33,278 nt of DNA from Candidatus Aminicenantota bacterium (GTDB taxonomy: Bacteria; Acidobacteriota; Aminicenantia; UBA2199), in contig JAPKZK010000059.1 of the NCBI GenBank assembly GCA_026393835.1, forward strand, positions 1 through 33,278, given 5' to 3'. The notes under the pieces were generated by a model. It made no database searches. It saw nothing but the letters and a program-made list of their open reading frames with translations, and was not told the origin of the DNA. The translations under genes and the position numbers were made by a program. The number at the start of each line of letters is the position of its first letter. The first letter of the stretch is position 1. This document shows, piece by piece, positions 1 to 8,342 of this stretch.

Positions 1-3000
1 CTGGTCAACTACTTCGGTAACCATTACCCAGGGAAGCAATATCGTCACCAAATATTGGGACGGCCTGGCCAGGGATTTGGGTTATAAAGAAAGCGGCGAT
101 GGGACCACACTTTACTTTTTTAAAACCCTGGACGCCGAGGGCCGGGTGACGGGTGAGAGTAAAGGCGGCGTCAGTTCCGCCTATAAATATGTTTACCTGC
201 GCAACGCCGCCGGCAATCCCACCTCAATCACCGATCCCAATGCAAAAATAACCACTATCGCTTACCTGGATGATGATAAAACCGTAACCGACGCTGAAAC
301 CCACGCGACCGTATTCTCTTACTACGGCCTGCCCGGCCTGGCCACCCAGGTAAAAGACGCCCTGGCTAAAACCGTGAAATACACTTACGATGGGGCCGGG
401 CGTTTGAGTTTTGTGGACTTTAATAATGCCGCCCGTCCGCTGATGTATTATAACTACAACGGCCTGGACCAGGTGACTTCGGAAACCCACCCGGAAACCG
501 GGAGCATCGCCTATACCTATGACAGCCAGGGAAATTTAAGCGCCAAAACCTGGGGCGGGATTACGTATTCATATTCATATAATACTGCCAATCAACTGAC
601 CCAATCGGCTTCCGGCGATGAGACCATTACTTACACTTACGACACTTCCGGCCGGGTGTCTACCATTTCCAGCACCAAATTATGGAAAAGAGATCTGATT
701 ACCTATAACAGCCTGGGTTCTATTACCGGCGAGCGGCAAACCATTCCCGTCCTGGGGGTGAAAAGTACGGCTTACGCTTATGATTTGAATAATAACCTGA
801 AGTCTGTTACGTACCCGGACGGTAAAGTGGGGAGCATGACCAATAATGGTTTGAATATGCCGGAAACCGTTTCGTTTAATGCGAAAACATTGGTCAGCGC
901 CAGCGCCTACGGCAGTTTGAAACAACCCACGGCCATAACCATTGCCGGTAACGGGACAGCCTTTTCAGCTTCTTACAATAATAATGGGGCGTTATCCGCG
1001 GCGTCGTTAAAGAAGGGGACCATCACGCATTACAGCGCCGCGTACGGGTATGACAATGTGGGCAACATTAAAACGCTGACCGGTACGGCGCCGGCGTTAA
1101 ACGCCACATTCGGTTACGATGCCCTTTACCGGCTTACTTCCGCCGCTTATACCGGGGGCAAGAGTTATGCCTATACCTATGATGAGTACGGGAACCTGAC
1201 CGGGGCCAAGGAGAACAACATTTCGGTTTTTAGTACAACGTATAACAGTAAGAACCAGCCCACCAATACCAATTATGTTTACGACAGCCGGGGCAATATG
1301 ACATCAGCCCCGGGGTTTCTTTATGTATGGAGCCGGGATAATTATTTAGCGTCGGTAAAAGACAAACTGGGTACAGTGATTACCGGGAATGATTATAATG
1401 AGCGGGGGCTGCGTTATCATGCACGGCGGGCCGTACCTCCGGCAATCGTAGTGACCGCTCCCAACGGGGGGCAATCTTATAAGGTGGGTACGGCGGTGAC
1501 CATTACCTGGAACAGCCTGGGCGCGGTAGGTAATGTGAAAATCGACTATTCCATTAATAACGGTTCCACCTGGACCGCCATCATCGCATCGACGGCCAAT
1601 GATGGAAGCCATACCTGGACCATCCCCAATACGCCGTCGTCCACGTGCCGGGTGCGGGTCAGCGAGATAGACGGTAGTCCTTTTGATATAAGCGATGCCG
1701 CGTTTACCATCCTGACTCCCACTATTACGGTCACTGCTCCCAACGGCGGCGAAAGCTGGGCAGCGGCATCCATACATAACATAACCTGGACCAGCGGCGG
1801 GGTAGTAGGTAATGTCAAGATCGATTATTCCACCAATAACGGGTCCACCTGGATCAGTATTATCACCTCCACGGCCAATGACGGCAGCCATACCTGGACC
1901 GTACCCAATACATTATCGACAACATGCCGGGTGCGGGTATCCGAACTGGATGGCAGTCCATACGATATCAGTAATGCGTCCTTTTCTATCATAAAAACGC
2001 CCACGGTAGTAATCACTTTTCCCAATGGCGGAGAGAAATTAGCAGTGGGGTCGCGGCAGGCCATTACCTGGACACGGGCGGAAGCCGGCGCTGTTGGCGA
2101 AGCAGACGCTGTAACACTGGAATATACGGCCGATAACGGCGTCACCTGGAATGTGATTGTTCCTTCATATGTTGACGGCGAAAATTATACCTGGACAGTA
2201 CCGGACAATGTTTCCAGCGGCTGCCGGGTAAGAGTGGGCGTAAGCAAAAGTGGAAACTGGATCGCCGGCCTGGATTCGTATGAAAGCGATGAAAGCAATG
2301 ATGTATTTTCCATTGTGGATCCCGCCGGGCTTACCGTTATCTCCCCCAACGGCGATGAAATCATCCCGCCGGGGAAGAATTTTACCATCTCCTGGTTAAG
2401 CGGCAGCGCCGTGGATATTGAGAATGTCAAACTGGAATATTCGCCGGATAATGGAACCACATATCTTCCGATTGCCGAACGTGTTCCCAATACCGGCGCA
2501 TATGAATGGGCGGTTCCATATCATTTGTCGCCGCACTGCCTGGTGAGAGTCAGCTCGGCGTATCAACCCGATGATGCCAATGAAAAACAGCCGGGGTTCG
2601 ATCTCCTTTATGAGTTTAAATTCCGGGTAGATGGATTATCAATTGGAGCGGGTAATGATTTTACCATTCAAAACCCCATTCCCTCGATATCCTTTAATAA
2701 TGAAGCCAATGGAAAGGAATATATGACCTTTGAGGGAACGACAGTGGAATTGGGTGATTGTAAAGAGTTCCTGAGATCATGGCACACCATTCAAATAAAG
2801 CTGGATAATAAGAACAGGCAGGTATCCATCATATTGGATGAGAAACCTGTGCTGGAAAATATTCCTTTGTCGGCCATATACAGCTTTAACCCGGCGGTTT
2901 CATTCGTGGGTGGCCCAGGAGTAGAGGTGAGCATCGATGATCTTAGCGTTAAAATCAACACTGCGGATGAAGCCACAGACAATGATTGGAATATTCTCTT

Positions 3001-3082
3001 TAATGAGGACTTCGAACGTTTCATCGATGGAGCGCAGCTTAAGGACAGCGGATGGGTTAAGTCGCTGGCGGAGATAAGATAA
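1..3082 (+). CDS. Rhs/YD-repeat shell protein, 5' partial, frameshifted at its 3' end
   Basis: The reading frame is open from base 2, so the gene starts upstream of the window; the TTG at 77 is only an internal candidate start. Counting from that TTG, residues 1-455 are YD/Rhs repeats (many GxxxxYxYD units). Residues about 455-850 are four beta-sandwich domains of the Kre9/KNH (Ser-Thr-rich) type, each opening with PNGGE/PNGDE-like turns and containing W-T-V-P and C-R-V-R-V strands. Residues about 860-970 look like a LamG/concanavalin-type domain. Rhs shells normally encapsulate a C-terminal toxin and are secreted or surface-exposed. The stop at 3080-3082 is created by a 5-bp tandem duplication; removing one copy joins this frame to the next ORF, giving one Rhs protein ending at 4365. 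The inserted domains split the Rhs core from its last core repeats, which is unusual. The family call is secure; function is inferred. Confidence 0.9.
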   Translation, partial: WSTTSVTITQGSNIVTKYWDGLARDLGYKESGDGTTLYFFKTLDAEGRVTGESKGGVSSAYKYVYLRNAAGNPTSITDPNAKITTIAYLDDDKTVTDAETHATVFSYYGLPGLATQVKDALAKTVKYTYDGAGRLSFVDFNNAARPLMYYNYNGLDQVTSETHPETGSIAYTYDSQGNLSAKTWGGITYSYSYNTANQLTQSASGDETITYTYDTSGRVSTISSTKLWKRDLITYNSLGSITGERQTIPVLGVKSTAYAYDLNNNLKSVTYPDGKVGSMTNNGLNMPETVSFNAKTLVSASAYGSLKQPTAITIAGNGTAFSASYNNNGALSAASLKKGTITHYSAAYGYDNVGNIKTLTGTAPALNATFGYDALYRLTSAAYTGGKSYAYTYDEYGNLTGAKENNISVFSTTYNSKNQPTNTNYVYDSRGNMTSAPGFLYVWSRDNYLASVKDKLGTVITGNDYNERGLRYHARRAVPPAIVVTAPNGGQSYKVGTAVTITWNSLGAVGNVKIDYSINNGSTWTAIIASTANDGSHTWTIPNTPSSTCRVRVSEIDGSPFDISDAAFTILTPTITVTAPNGGESWAAASIHNITWTSGGVVGNVKIDYSTNNGSTWISIITSTANDGSHTWTVPNTLSTTCRVRVSELDGSPYDISNASFSIIKTPTVVITFPNGGEKLAVGSRQAITWTRAEAGAVGEADAVTLEYTADNGVTWNVIVPSYVDGENYTWTVPDNVSSGCRVRVGVSKSGNWIAGLDSYESDESNDVFSIVDPAGLTVISPNGDEIIPPGKNFTISWLSGSAVDIENVKLEYSPDNGTTYLPIAERVPNTGAYEWAVPYHLSPHCLVRVSSAYQPDDANEKQPGFDLLYEFKFRVDGLSIGAGNDFTIQNPIPSISFNNEANGKEYMTFEGTTVELGDCKEFLRSWHTIQIKLDNKNRQVSIILDEKPVLENIPLSAIYSFNPAVSFVGGPGVEVSIDDLSVKINTADEATDNDWNILFNEDFERFIDGAQLKDSGWVKSLAEIR
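3073..3082 (+). repeat. GATAA x2 tandem duplication causing a frameshift in the Rhs gene
   Basis: GATAA at 3073-3077 is repeated exactly at 3078-3082. With both copies the frame reads E-I-R-stop. With one copy it reads E-I-K-E-K-S-A-E and continues into the downstream frame. The paralogous copy at 9720-9790 has the uninterrupted form (V-E-T-K-E-K-A-A-E), which supports the single-copy state as ancestral. It could be a fixed mutation, a slippage-reversible switch, or an assembly error. Confidence 0.85.
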
Positions 3083-3159
3083 AGGAAAAATCCGCTGAAC
3101 CTTGCGGTGAAAAAGAAGATATTTCCATAGAAAGAAGTTCAAATAATCTCAGTCAATCA

Positions 3160-4365
3160 TTGAGAATTGAGGCCGACAGCGAGCATGAGATGGTGGTCGT
3201 TAAATCGTTCCGGCTTCCGTTGAATTTTCCCTTTGATATCAGTGACAAACCGTTTGAAATTAGGTATAATGAAGATATGAATAGATCGATTAGCCCCATT
3301 TCCAATGGAAATGAAAGGGCGGAAGCCTACTCCAGTGAAATGGATGACAATGCTCACGGTCCGTATTTCCCACCCGTTACAACTTTTAGCAGTTTCGGGC
3401 AAATCCAGGCGGTAACCGTAACTTATACCGATACCTATTACATCTATTCCTTTGATGGAAAGTTATTATCCGAGTACGATCAAACGGGAAGCTGTGTCAG
3501 AGACTACATTTATGCAGGCAACCGCTTGATTGCCGAATACCGGCCTTCAACAGGTAAGTATTACTATTATATGAGCGATCAAATCAATTCCACGCGGATC
3601 ATCACGGATGATATCGGGAATATCGTCTATTCCGAAGCGTATGGGCCTTATGGAGATGTCCAGAAAACCTGGACCAAGACATACGATCCCAAGCAAAAAT
3701 TTTCCGGCAAAGAGCGCGAAGGATATTCGGAACTGGATTACTTTGGAGCGCGGTATTTCGATAATAATTCGTACCGGTTTATTTCGGCGGACCCTATCAT
3801 CAATAAGGAAGGGGCAATTTCAAATCCTCAATTGTGGAACCTATATGCTTACTGTAAGAATAATCCAATGACGTTTATTGACCCTGATGGTAAATTGATA
3901 ATTAAAATTGAGGTATATAACAAGGCTGCATTAGTTAAATTTCATAGCGATAAAGATGTATCTTATACTTCTCCCGCAGCTTTGGGTTCAGCAGAAACGC
4001 CATCACCTGCTCCTGGAACAAAACTCTATGTTGATAATGTAATCTATGGACCAACAAGCGATAGATGGGTTGATGCGGATAAACCCTGGAACTCTAAAAC
4101 TCATCAGGATAACCCTTTTGGGCCTTATTTAATAAAATTGGTAAATAAAAAAGGAGAAAACGCTCACCGACATATTCATGGTACTTCTGGGCCATGGGGA
4201 GAAATCGGATCAACAGACTACCTTGGAGGTGATGACCCTTCGGATAGACATTTTTCACATGGATGTGTGCGAGTTCCTAACAAAGATTTGCAAAACGTAA
4301 TTAAAAATGAAGGAATAAAAACAGGTGGACCTGGAAAAGGCGCCCAGGTCATTTATCGAGAATAG
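3160..4365 (+). CDS. Rhs C-terminal core with L,D-transpeptidase (YkuD)-like toxin tip
   Basis: This is the continuation of the preceding Rhs gene after the 5-bp duplication; the TTG at 3160 is just the first candidate start in the frame. Residues 1-244 are the conserved Rhs core: a YYIYSFDGKLLSEYD segment, then GNRLIAEYRPSTGKYYYYM, FSGKEREGYSELDYFGARYF, and the DPDG motif at 241-244 that precedes variable tips. Residues 245-401 carry an H-x-H-G at 338-341 and an S-H-G-C-V-R motif with Cys369. Together these match the catalytic signature of YkuD L,D-transpeptidases, which cross-link or exchange peptidoglycan stem peptides in the periplasm. The inferred role is an antibacterial tip acting on peptidoglycan. 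The tip is AT-rich compared with the core. The next gene encodes an exported protein, the expected immunity location. Confidence 0.82.
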   Translation: MRIEADSEHEMVVVKSFRLPLNFPFDISDKPFEIRYNEDMNRSISPISNGNERAEAYSSEMDDNAHGPYFPPVTTFSSFGQIQAVTVTYTDTYYIYSFDGKLLSEYDQTGSCVRDYIYAGNRLIAEYRPSTGKYYYYMSDQINSTRIITDDIGNIVYSEAYGPYGDVQKTWTKTYDPKQKFSGKEREGYSELDYFGARYFDNNSYRFISADPIINKEGAISNPQLWNLYAYCKNNPMTFIDPDGKLIIKIEVYNKAALVKFHSDKDVSYTSPAALGSAETPSPAPGTKLYVDNVIYGPTSDRWVDADKPWNSKTHQDNPFGPYLIKLVNKKGENAHRHIHGTSGPWGEIGSTDYLGGDDPSDRHFSHGCVRVPNKDLQNVIKNEGIKTGGPGKGAQVIYRE

Positions 4366-4384
4366 TGAGGTTGAAAAATAAAAA

Positions 4385-4906
4385 ATGAAGAAAATTTCAA
4401 TAATATTTTTAGTATTAAGTTCGTTTTTCATCTGCGGAGATACACAGTCTCTCATTTTCACAATTAAATCAGAAAAACAATCAATAAAAGTAAATCAACC
4501 AATCGTTATTGAAATCAAATTTCAAAGTTCCAAAGGTTTATTTAGATTATACAAAGAGAGAAAATTTGGAATGGCAGTCGCAGCATCAAAGCGAGAAGAC
4601 TGGATGAAATTTAAAATTGTTGCACCTTCGGGCAAAGAGCTATCATATGATCTTAGGCTTCCGGGAGTTAAAAGACCTATGAAATATGATTTTGTTGATG
4701 TATTTCCAAATAATCCTTATACTGAAATAATAAATATTTATTTCGGTAATAAAAATGATCGTAGCATATTTTTAAATTGGCCTGAGAAGGGGAAATACAA
4801 AATAACATCATATTATTTCTACAAAAAGAATATTCATTGGGTTGAAGATCCCGGTCTTTGGGAAGGAGGAGTAATATCAAATACTATTGAGGTGCATTTA
4901 GATTAA
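4385..4906 (+). CDS. exported putative immunity protein for the YkuD-like Rhs tip
   Basis: A 173-residue protein, ATG 19 nt after the toxin stop with a GAGG-type ribosome site. Residues 1-20 are a signal peptide (KK, then a hydrophobic run). A cysteine at about 17 could be a lipidation site, but the preceding residues (F-F-I) make a poor lipobox. The rest is predicted beta-rich with no motif I recognise. Its position directly after a polymorphic toxin tip, low GC, and export to the periplasm where an L,D-transpeptidase toxin would act together support an immunity role. This is inference from context; no family match is claimed. Confidence 0.6.
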   Translation: MKKISIIFLVLSSFFICGDTQSLIFTIKSEKQSIKVNQPIVIEIKFQSSKGLFRLYKERKFGMAVAASKREDWMKFKIVAPSGKELSYDLRLPGVKRPMKYDFVDVFPNNPYTEIINIYFGNKNDRSIFLNWPEKGKYKITSYYFYKKNIHWVEDPGLWEGGVISNTIEVHLD

Positions 4907-5020
4907 GTTATGGCATTATTTGAATCAAGGTAATAAGAGCAACCCCTGACATTATTATAAGGTAAAGATAGAAGTCGCGGACAAGCATTAAAGTTTCAAT
5001 CCGGGAGCTATCGTAAGAAC

Positions 5021-6166
5021 ATGATATTTAAATCCTTCCCGGTTCCGCATAGTTTTCCATTTGATGTCAGTGACAAACCGTTTGAAATTAGGTATAATGA
5101 AGATATGAATAGATCAATTAGCCCCATTTCCCCTGGAAATGAAAGGGCGGAAGCCTATTCCAATGAAATGGATTACAATGCTCATGGACCATATTATCCA
5201 CCTTTTGTAACTGATGCAGTCACCTCCAGCAATTTCGGGCAAATCCAGGCGGTGACGGTCACCTATACCGATACCTATTACATCTATTCCTTTGATGGAA
5301 AGTTATTATCCGAGTACGATCAAACGGGAAGTTGTGTCAGAGACTACATTTATGCAGGCAACCGTTTGTTGGCAGAATACCGGCCATCCACCGGAAAGTA
5401 CTATTATTATATGAGTGATCAAATCAATTCTACTCGGATCATTACGGATGACCTGGGGAACATCGTTTATTCCGAAGCGTACGGACCATATGGTGATATC
5501 CAGAAAACCTGGACAAAGACATACGACCCTAAACAGAAATTTTCCGGCAAAGAGCGCGAAGGATATTCGGAACTGGATTACTTTGGGGCTCGATACTTCG
5601 ATAACAATTCGTACCGGTTTATTTCCGTTGACCCGATTATAAGTAAAGAAGGTGCTATAGGCAATCCCCAGTTATGGAACCTATATGCTTATTGCGCAAA
5701 TAATCCGATTACCCATTTTGATCCGGATGGAAAAGAAATAAGACCCGGTACACCCGATGATTTACCAAAACCCCCTGGTTTGAATGATAAGTGGAATTTT
5801 AAAGATAATCCGAACTATGATACAAACGATCAGAATAATAGACCTGGTCATTATATTGATGATGAAGGGAATAGATGGCTGTGGGATCCAGATGGTAATA
5901 ACAGTCATGGCGGCCCTCATTGGGATGTAAACCCACAAAAACTAGGTTCAAAAAAATTTGATAACAGATCAAAAGCAAGAAAAAGGTATAGACCCGATGG
6001 AACTGAAATAAAGGATGATAAAAATAAATCCGATACTTTAAAAGTCGTTGCTAAAGGCGCGATTACCATCGGAGCTGGGTATATTGCCTATCGAATCATT
6101 CGATTTTTACCTTCCCTATTCCCGCCTTTGTGGCCCACCGTTGTCCCAAATGTGATTTTACCATAA
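5021..6166 (+). CDS. orphan Rhs-CT module with Ntox37-like tip
   Basis: ATG start with a weak ribosome site; homology to the Rhs core continues a little upstream (about 4979) but is cut by an in-frame stop near 4958, so this is a truncated, displaced module. Residues 1-240 are nearly the same as the core of the first Rhs gene, ending in DPDG. The tip (about 245-381) has a P-P-G turn, several Trp-containing strands (W-N-F, W-L-W-D-P) and an H-G-G-P-H-W-D-V-N motif, which from memory resembles bacterial toxin 37 (Ntox37, a predicted nuclease-type toxin). The C-terminal 40 residues are hydrophobic (Y-R-I-I-R-F-L-P-S-L-F-P-P-L-W), a tail I recall from other Rhs toxins. The Ntox37 label is moderate; the modular architecture is secure. 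Without its own shell it is probably silent until recombined. Confidence 0.75.
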   Translation: MIFKSFPVPHSFPFDVSDKPFEIRYNEDMNRSISPISPGNERAEAYSNEMDYNAHGPYYPPFVTDAVTSSNFGQIQAVTVTYTDTYYIYSFDGKLLSEYDQTGSCVRDYIYAGNRLLAEYRPSTGKYYYYMSDQINSTRIITDDLGNIVYSEAYGPYGDIQKTWTKTYDPKQKFSGKEREGYSELDYFGARYFDNNSYRFISVDPIISKEGAIGNPQLWNLYAYCANNPITHFDPDGKEIRPGTPDDLPKPPGLNDKWNFKDNPNYDTNDQNNRPGHYIDDEGNRWLWDPDGNNSHGGPHWDVNPQKLGSKKFDNRSKARKRYRPDGTEIKDDKNKSDTLKVVAKGAITIGAGYIAYRIIRFLPSLFPPLWPTVVPNVILP

Positions 6167-6181
6167 AATATGGAGGAAAAA

Positions 6182-6838
6182 ATGTCACAATACATTCGAA
6201 GTGAATCATTAAAAAGTGTATTTAGAATTGAAAAATTGGATACAATAAAAAGAGTTTGTGGATTTGAGATAAAAAACCTACCTTCAGAATATGATTTTTT
6301 ACATATAATTCTTGATGAGATCAATAATGATCCCCCCACATATGCTCAGCAAATGGAAATGTTAAAAATTATCCTTCCTATTCTAATCGAGCAGATGACA
6401 GATCAAAACATATGTGTGATTCAACTTTATGGAGATTTATGTGAAGGTGATCTGCCCGAATATTATCAATACATCTTGACATCAGAGGGGAATAGACGAT
6501 ATTACTGCCCTGAACTTATTTATAATAGATTTGAGGAAGGATACCTCGAATCATGGATAAGTTTTGATTTCAATAAAAACCTGCTAAAAGTAATGCCATT
6601 TGATCAGGCATTTGTACGAGTTAAAGGATTCATTATTGCACCCGATTTACCTGATACATATAAGACATTTTTTAAACCAAATTGGTCTTATAAAAACCTG
6701 GAATCATTATTAAAACAGAGTATTATTTATTTTGAATCAGATAATGATTTCGACTATTTTGGTGTGGTGTCGAGAATTCCAATGGAGATAATTATTAAAA
6801 AATGGCAAGAGGGTTTGGATTTATACGATCAAGAATGA
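6182..6838 (+). CDS. putative cytosolic immunity protein (partner of 5021 tip)
   Basis: I chose the ATG at 6182 because GGAGG lies 5 nt upstream (6172-6176); the in-frame ATG at 6170 overlaps that ribosome site. The product is 218 residues, acidic, soluble, with no signal peptide or membrane segment. No domain recognised. It follows the toxin stop by 15 nt, so the two are translated as a pair. A cytosolic partner fits a toxin that acts on nucleic acid. The C-terminal part (Y-F-E-S-D-N-D-F-D-Y-F-G) is strongly acidic, common in immunity proteins that neutralise basic nucleases. Role inferred from position. Confidence 0.6.
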   Translation: MSQYIRSESLKSVFRIEKLDTIKRVCGFEIKNLPSEYDFLHIILDEINNDPPTYAQQMEMLKIILPILIEQMTDQNICVIQLYGDLCEGDLPEYYQYILTSEGNRRYYCPELIYNRFEEGYLESWISFDFNKNLLKVMPFDQAFVRVKGFIIAPDLPDTYKTFFKPNWSYKNLESLLKQSIIYFESDNDFDYFGVVSRIPMEIIIKKWQEGLDLYDQE

Positions 6839-6889
6839 AGATGGTGATGAGGTATTACCTTTAAATCCAATTGACCGCTTCAATTCACC

Positions 6890-7024
6890 TCACCCAACGG
6901 CGTTGAAATCGTCCCGCCTGGGAAGCATTTTACCATCCGTTGGTTAAACGGCAGCGCTGTCGATATAGAGAATGTCCGGTTGGAATATTCGCCGGACAAT
7001 GGAACCACGTACCTGCCGATTGCT
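6890..7024 (+). pseudogene. remnant of the Rhs-gene KNH-like domain
   Basis: This stretch matches 2345-2479 of the first Rhs gene: it reads PNGVEIVPPGKHFTIRWLNG, then SAVDIENVRLEYSPDNG, closely following the fourth beta-sandwich domain there. It then breaks off inside the domain at L-P-I-A. About 740 bp of the parental gene between here and the next core copy are missing and replaced by low-complexity repeat DNA. It is the upstream half of a damaged Rhs cassette. Confidence 0.85.
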
Positions 7025-7146
7025 ATGAAAATAGCCACAAAGGCACGAAGATGAAAAGATAGAAGAGAAGAAGAGAAGAAGATGAGAAGATCAGAGAAAA
7101 GCATTGGAAAAAAATCCTTGGTGCCTTGGTGCCTTGGTGGCAAAGA
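7025..7146. repeat. GA-rich tract flanked by inverted CACAAAGGCAC / GTGCCTTGGTG repeats
   Basis: GCCACAAAGGCACGAAG near 7033-7049 and CTTGGTGCC/CTTGGTGGC copies at 7117-7141 are imperfectly complementary and bracket a purine-rich tract of AGAAG units. CCTTGGTG occurs three times in tandem. It sits exactly at the junction where Rhs sequence is missing, so it marks the deletion or insertion point. It also supplies the first residues of the next ORF. Confidence 0.7.
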
Positions 7147-8339
7147 TTTTCCTTTTCGATGTCAGTGACAAACTGTTTGAAATACGGTATAATGAAGATA
7201 TGAATAGATCGATAAGCCCCATTTCCCCTGGAAATGAAAGGGCGGAAGCCTATCCCAGCGAAATGGATGACACCACACATGGCCCTTATTATCCACCTTT
7301 TGTAACTGATGCAGTCATCTCAAGCAGTTTCGGGCAAATCCAGGCGGTAACGGTAACCTATACCGATACCTATTATATATATGCCTTTGACGGCAAGCTA
7401 TTGTCGGAATACGATCAAACAGGAAGTTGTGTCAGAGACTACATTTACGCCGGGAACCGTTTGTTGGCCGAATACCGGTCCTCAACCGGTAAGTATTACT
7501 ATTACATGAGCGATCAAATCAATTCCACGCGGATCATCACGGATGACGCAGGGAATGTGGTTTATTCCGAAGCATATGGCCCTTATGGGGATGTTCAAAA
7601 GACCTGGACCAAGACATACGATCCCAAACAAAAATTTTCCGGCAAGGAGCGCGAGGGGTATTCCGAACTGGATTATTTCGGAGCCAGGTATTTCGATAAC
7701 AATTCTTACCGGTTTATTTCGGTTGATCCGGTGATAACTAAAGAAAAAGCACTCACAAACCCCCAGTACTGGAACCTTTATGCTTATTGTGGGAATAATC
7801 CGATAACTTCCTTTGATCCTTCTGGCCTTGATAACTATGTGTTTTATGATCCTAGTAATTTCAGCAAACAAGCTAACGTTGAGGCAAGCAGACTTAATAA
7901 ATTAAATGGAGAAGTAACACATACATATGCTATCAGAAGTGAAAAAGACTTTGTAAATAATTGGAATTCTATGAAAGATACTACAAATGTAACATTACTT
8001 TTTCATTCAGGTGGTGGTGAAGGATATGGGAACACAGTATCTATAGATTGGACGAAAAATGAATACTTAACAACAAATCCAAATGGGAAAACCCCTTCAG
8101 GTACAGATGCTACTAATATCGGAGATTTAAAAAAGCACTCTATAGATACATTGCGACTATATATTTGTGGTTCTGCGGGAAGTAATCTGTTGGATATGAA
8201 TTCGAATTCTCTCGGGCATACCTTTGCAAGGACACAGGATGTTAATACAGTAAAAGCAGCTTATGGCCCGGTTAATTACAATCCGAATACCTGGGAACCA
8301 AGATTTTATATTCAATGGCTTACGATATCAAGGAGATAA
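7104..8339 (+). CDS. orphan Rhs-CT module with caspase-like tip
   Basis: Frame opens with a TTG at 7104 inside repeat DNA; Rhs homology begins only at about 7147 (FLFDVSDKLFEIRYNED). Residues up to 241 are the shared Rhs core, ending at DPSG (238-241). The tip, residues 242-411, contains an H-S-G-G-G motif (His301) after a hydrophobic strand and Y-I-C-G-S-A-G (Cys355) after a second strand. This His-Gly / Cys arrangement is that of clan CD cysteine peptidases (caspase, clostripain, MARTX self-cleaving domains), so the tip may be a protease; I hold this only loosely because no other family hallmark is visible. The downstream gene overlaps its ribosome site with the end of this ORF. No believable start or promoter of its own, so probably a silent cassette. 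Confidence 0.7.
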   Translation: MEKNPWCLGALVAKIFLFDVSDKLFEIRYNEDMNRSISPISPGNERAEAYPSEMDDTTHGPYYPPFVTDAVISSSFGQIQAVTVTYTDTYYIYAFDGKLLSEYDQTGSCVRDYIYAGNRLLAEYRSSTGKYYYYMSDQINSTRIITDDAGNVVYSEAYGPYGDVQKTWTKTYDPKQKFSGKEREGYSELDYFGARYFDNNSYRFISVDPVITKEKALTNPQYWNLYAYCGNNPITSFDPSGLDNYVFYDPSNFSKQANVEASRLNKLNGEVTHTYAIRSEKDFVNNWNSMKDTTNVTLLFHSGGGEGYGNTVSIDWTKNEYLTTNPNGKTPSGTDATNIGDLKKHSIDTLRLYICGSAGSNLLDMNSNSLGHTFARTQDVNTVKAAYGPVNYNPNTWEPRFYIQWLTISRR

Positions 8340-8342
8340 CTA

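Noticed and set aside
1346..1891. Antisense ORFs over the Rhs gene (also 224-490, 680-925, 1825-2145)
   Set aside because: Shadow frames of a strongly repetitive coding strand; no start context and no recognisable domain.
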